From Ileibacterium valens (GTDB taxonomy: Bacteria; Bacillota_I; Bacilli_A; Erysipelotrichales; Erysipelotrichaceae): 34,562 bases of DNA. The notes under the pieces are model-generated. The model had not been told where the DNA came from. It made no database searches and saw nothing but the letters and a program-made list of their open reading frames with translations. Of this stretch, positions 32,061 to 34,562 are shown piece by piece; position 1 is the first letter of the stretch, and every line of letters starts with the position of its first letter. The position numbers were made by a program, and so were the translations under genes. Where the stretch lies: assembly GCF_001945525.1 (NCBI RefSeq), contig NZ_MPJW01000271.1, positions 1-34,562 on the forward strand, read 5' to 3'.

Positions 32061-32717
32061 ATGAAATATTCAAAATTTAAGAAGAATTTATTACCGGCTC
32101 TTGAGAAGATCGGGAGCATTCGAAAGTATGATCCTAGTCAGATGATCTATTTTCAAAACGAAGATCAAAACCGCTTATTTTTTGTCAAGAAAGGAAGAGT
32201 ACGGGCCTTTTTTACCAGCGATTCTGGACATGAAATGACATTGGAAGTGATTGGAGAAGGCCGAATTTTTGGAGAAAATACGCTTCTTTCTAAAAACGGC
32301 CGTTTAAACAGTGTCGAAGCGATCACTCCTACCGAACTGATCTCGTGCTCGATTGAACAGCTGTTACCGCTTTTACAAAAATACCCGGATCTTCTAAGCA
32401 GCGTATTTGAACTGATGGCCGCAACGATAGCCAACTTATCCAGACAGGTTCTGAGGCTTTCGTTTATGAGCGCACCAGCCAGAGTGGCTGACTTTTTGCT
32501 TCAGGTCAGTGAAGATCCGGATCCTTCTCTGGAAATTAAAAATGGAGTTCTTCCTTATACTCATCTTGATGTAGCCTGTTCAGTCAATTTAAATCGGACG
32601 ACTGTATCCCGTATTCTTAAGGATTTTGAAAGGAAAAAGCTGATTGCAGCGGGATATAAAACCATTCAGATTCTCGACAGTAAAGGTCTCGCTCTTGAAG
32701 CTGAAGCAGAAGAATGA
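32061..32717 (+). CDS. Crp/Fnr-family transcriptional regulator
   Basis: A 218-residue two-domain regulator. The N-terminal cyclic-nucleotide-like barrel covers about residues 20-120 (RLFFVKKGRVRAFFTSDSGH, GEGRIFGENTLLS), a long dimer helix follows, and the C-terminal winged helix has DVACSVNLNRTTVSRILKDF as its turn and recognition helix. The four iron-sulphur cysteines of FNR are absent, so it does not sense oxygen by that cluster. The S-R of the recognition helix that reads TTGAT sites is kept, while the FNR glutamate is Thr. No strong ribosome site is seen. The FNR-like box upstream suggests autoregulation. Confidence 0.88.
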   Translation: MKYSKFKKNLLPALEKIGSIRKYDPSQMIYFQNEDQNRLFFVKKGRVRAFFTSDSGHEMTLEVIGEGRIFGENTLLSKNGRLNSVEAITPTELISCSIEQLLPLLQKYPDLLSSVFELMAATIANLSRQVLRLSFMSAPARVADFLLQVSEDPDPSLEIKNGVLPYTHLDVACSVNLNRTTVSRILKDFERKKLIAAGYKTIQILDSKGLALEAEAEE

Positions 32718-32823
32718 TGAATTGTTATTTGTTTGGCAAAGAATCTATACAAATAATCACGGCAGGAGCAGAAAAGCTTTGGATAAAGTAAACTTTTACG
32801 ATCTTTCTCAATCATCTCATCCT

Positions 32824-32852
32824 TTGGTTCGCTTTTTTCAGAAACATATGAT
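32824..32852 (+). promoter_or_regulatory. Candidate promoter of the HTH-UDP-glucose dehydrogenase gene
   Basis: TTGGTT (32824-32829) and TATGAT (32847-32852) are 17 bases apart. Transcription would start near 32859, about 60 bases before the ATG. Confidence 0.45.
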
Positions 32853-32859
32853 AAGATTC

Positions 32860-32898
32860 ATTCGCGAATTATAGAAAACAAACGATTCTGTCAGAATC
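32860..32898. promoter_or_regulatory. Two inverted repeats in the leader of the HTH fusion gene
   Basis: ATTCGCGAAT (32860-32869) is a perfect palindrome at the predicted start of transcription. GATTCT-GTC-AGAATC (32884-32898) lies 20 bases before the start codon. Both are plausible operators for the gene's own HTH domain; nothing shows binding. Confidence 0.4.
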
Positions 32899-32917
32899 AT
32901 CCAATGGAGAACTTATC

Positions 32918-34405
32918 ATGAATACTTTTAACTTAGAAAAGTTGTCAAAAATAATAAAAGATAAAAGAAACTCGATGCAGATGACGAAAGCGGACCTTTC
33001 CAAAAAAACTTCGATCAACCGTGGAATGATTTCACGGATCGAAAAAGGCGAATACACTCCAAGCATTGATCAGCTTGTCGCTCTTTCGGCAGCTCTGGAT
33101 TTTAATCCGGCAGACCTTTTTATAAATCCTGATCAAAAAAAGGAAGAAACTTCGTCAAAAGCAGTCAACCGTAAATACAACATTGCCGTAGCAGGTACTG
33201 GCTATGTGGGGCTTTCGATTGCTACTTTGCTTGCTCAGCACCATCATGTCACAGCTGTTGACATTATTCCGGAAAAAGTCGATCTGATTAATCAGAGAAA
33301 ATCACCGATTCAGGATGAATACATTGAAAAATACCTTTCGGAAAAAGAACTTGACCTTACTGCAACTCTGGATGGTGAAGAAGCTTATAAGAATGCTGAC
33401 TTTGTCGTCATCGCTGCACCAACCAACTATGATTCAAAGAAAAACTACTTTGACACAAGTACAGTGGAAAATGTCATTGAGCTGGTGATGAAAGTGAATC
33501 CAGAAGCCATGATGATCATCAAGTCCACCATTCCAGTAGGCTACACGGAAAGTGTCCGTAAAAAATTTGGAACGGATCGCCTGATCTTCAGCCCGGAATT
33601 CCTTCGTGAATCCAAGGCTTTATACGATAACCTTTATCCTTCCCGTATTATTGTCTCCTGTGATGAAAACTCCAGAGAAGAAGCAGAACTCTTTGCTTCC
33701 TTACTTCAGGAAGGGGCTATCAAAGAAGATATTGATACCCTGTTTATGGGATTTACAGAAGCCGAAGCAGTTAAGCTTTTTGCCAATACTTACCTGGCTC
33801 TTCGCGTATCCTATTTCAACGAACTCGATACCTATGCTGAAAGCAAAGGTCTGAATACAAGAGATATTATTGATGGAGTCTGTCTGGATCCGCGTATTGG
33901 TACTCACTACAACAACCCAAGCTTTGGTTACGGCGGCTATTGCCTTCCAAAAGATACCAAGCAGCTGTTAGCCAATTACAGCGACGTTCCTCAGAATATG
34001 ATGAGTGCCATTGTTCAGTCCAACCGGACCCGCAAGGATTTCATCGCTGATCGTGTCCTTGAACTGGCTGGAACCTATGAAGCCAATAGTTCTTATTCCC
34101 GCGAAAAGGAAGATTCTTCCAATAAAGTGGTTGGTGTTTATCGTCTGACCATGAAAGCCAACAGTGATAACTTCAGACAATCAAGCATTCAGGGGGTCAT
34201 GAAGCGAATCAAAGCTAAAGGAGCTCAGGTCATCATTTATGAGCCAACATTGGAAGATGGAACAACATTCTTTGGAAGCCGTATTGTCAACGATCTGAAA
34301 AAATTCAAGAAAATGTCTGATTCCATCATCGCTAACCGCTATGAAAGTGTACTTGATGATGTTGAAGACAAGGTCTATACCCGTGATCTTTTCCGCAGAG
34401 ACTAA
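32918..34405 (+). CDS. XRE-type HTH domain fused to UDP-glucose 6-dehydrogenase
   Basis: A 495-residue fusion. Residues 5-68 form an XRE helix-turn-helix ([20 protein letters not shown] then EKGEYTPS). After a short polar linker, a full UDP-glucose dehydrogenase follows: NAD Rossmann GTGYVG (93-98), [16 protein letters not shown] (224-231), Lys286 in [12 protein letters not shown], and catalytic Cys342 in [14 protein letters not shown]. The last is the form seen in Ugd and HasB-type enzymes, which make UDP-glucuronate for capsules. GGAG lies eight bases before the ATG, and no internal ATG, GTG or TTG with a ribosome site precedes the dehydrogenase. Thus the two parts should be made as one protein. 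No capsule genes are in view; an IS follows 31 bases past the stop. Confidence 0.93.
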   Translation: MNTFNLEKLSKIIKDKRNSMQMTKADLSKKTSINRGMISRIEKGEYTPSIDQLVALSAALDFNPADLFINPDQKKEETSSKAVNRKYNIAVAGTGYVGLSIATLLAQHHHVTAVDIIPEKVDLINQRKSPIQDEYIEKYLSEKELDLTATLDGEEAYKNADFVVIAAPTNYDSKKNYFDTSTVENVIELVMKVNPEAMMIIKSTIPVGYTESVRKKFGTDRLIFSPEFLRESKALYDNLYPSRIIVSCDENSREEAELFASLLQEGAIKEDIDTLFMGFTEAEAVKLFANTYLALRVSYFNELDTYAESKGLNTRDIIDGVCLDPRIGTHYNNPSFGYGGYCLPKDTKQLLANYSDVPQNMMSAIVQSNRTRKDFIADRVLELAGTYEANSSYSREKEDSSNKVVGVYRLTMKANSDNFRQSSIQGVMKRIKAKGAQVIIYEPTLEDGTTFFGSRIVNDLKKFKKMSDSIIANRYESVLDDVEDKVYTRDLFRRD

Positions 34406-34469
34406 AGGCCGAAATTTATTGAGATTCTAAAAGCCAAAGGGGCTGTTAAATTTCTGACAGTCCAAAAAT

Positions 34470-34512
34470 AAAAAGAGGCACCTGATCCGTAATGGATGAG
34501 GTGCCTTTTTTG
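34470..34512. terminator. Bidirectional terminator inside the IS left end
   Basis: AGGCACCT (34476-34483) pairs with AGGTGCCT (34499-34506), and the loop adds ATCC/GGAT. An A-run precedes and a T-run follows. It probably stops transcripts entering the element from outside and so limits transposase expression; it also ends the dehydrogenase mRNA. Confidence 0.88.
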
Positions 34513-34525
34513 GTAAAATATGTTC

Positions 34526-34562
34526 ATGCTTAATAAACAAAATTACCAAACACACTATAACT
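34526..34562 (+). CDS. IS1182-like transposase, first 12 residues (3' end outside window)
   Basis: From ATG 34526 the frame reads MLNKQNYQTHYN and runs off the edge. This start resembles IS1182-group transposases, and the position just inside the inverted repeat supports it. An in-frame ATG six bases earlier (34520) is the alternative. No strong ribosome site is visible, as is common in these elements. Confidence 0.65.
   Translation, partial: MLNKQNYQTHYN

Larger units (their letters stand above)
34437..34562 (+). mobile_element. 5' end of a second IS1182-like element (right edge, truncated by window)
   Basis: It begins with AAGGGGCTGTTAAATTTC, the same terminal sequence as the reverse complement of the element end at 405-422. 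A strong hairpin and then a transposase start follow. It has the same orientation as the left-edge copy. Only about 126 bases are visible, so completeness is unknown. Confidence 0.82.

Noticed and set aside
1-34562. Composite transposon carrying the whole window
   Set aside because: The inner region holds essential core genes in a conserved order; the flanking IS copies are more simply independent insertions or contig-end repeats.
1-34562. CRISPR array, tRNA or rRNA genes
   Set aside because: No regularly spaced repeats of 25-40 bases and no tRNA-like T-loop/acceptor pattern were found by eye; a dedicated scan could not be run.

Overview
The window looks like a chromosome segment of a low-GC Gram-positive bacterium (Bacillota). 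A placement near Erysipelotrichia is a guess from overall gene style and is not proven by any single marker. The evidence for Bacillota is the conserved order tilS-hpt-ftsH-hslO-dus, the order rnmV-rsmA-ispE, a DUF1146 gene next to an MreB-family gene, AddAB recombination proteins, strong Shine-Dalgarno sites and classical hairpin-plus-T-run terminators. Most genes are housekeeping genes; the accessory character lies at the edges and in a few inserted genes.

Layout. Positions 1-422 are the 3' end of an IS1182-like element. Positions 466-5876 (minus strand) hold a complete CUT1-type sugar or polyol ABC importer (ATPase, two permeases, binding protein) followed by a lipoprotein with two predicted OB-folds. 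Positions 6321-15795 (minus) hold the core cluster, read from high to low coordinates: DUF1146 membrane protein, a degenerate MreB-like protein, PlsY, TilS, Hpt, FtsH, a GNAT acetyltransferase, HslO and DusB. Positions 15893-18124 (minus) are rnmV-rsmA-ispE. Then come a YitT-family membrane protein, a membrane-anchored protein of unknown function and a small lipoprotein (18265-20844, minus). The strand switches at about 21 kb: a DUF1643 protein, lacAB (galactose-6-phosphate isomerase) and addBA (21259-29375, plus). An ECF sigma factor with a probable membrane anti-sigma factor and a second YitT protein follow on the minus strand (29605-31903). The YitT gene is divergent from a Crp/Fnr-type regulator, with a perfect FNR-like box between them. 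The last full gene (32918-34405) fuses an XRE-type helix-turn-helix to a UDP-glucose 6-dehydrogenase. The window ends inside the 5' end of a second copy of the same kind of IS, in the same orientation as the first.

How the parts work together. The core cluster covers tRNA modification (TilS, DusB), rRNA maturation (RNase M5, RsmA), purine salvage (Hpt), membrane proteolysis and redox chaperoning (FtsH, HslO), phospholipid and isoprenoid synthesis (PlsY, IspE) and a possible cell-shape module (DUF1146 plus MreB-like). AddAB repairs double-strand breaks, but the nuclease site in AddB looks dead while that in AddA looks intact. The most unusual items are the HTH-UDP-glucose dehydrogenase fusion, the apparently inactivated AddB nuclease, the MreB-like protein with a broken phosphate-binding motif, and a binding protein with both a lipobox and a C-terminal membrane helix. 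Several start codons were moved from the longest reading frame on Shine-Dalgarno evidence; each case is stated in its entry.
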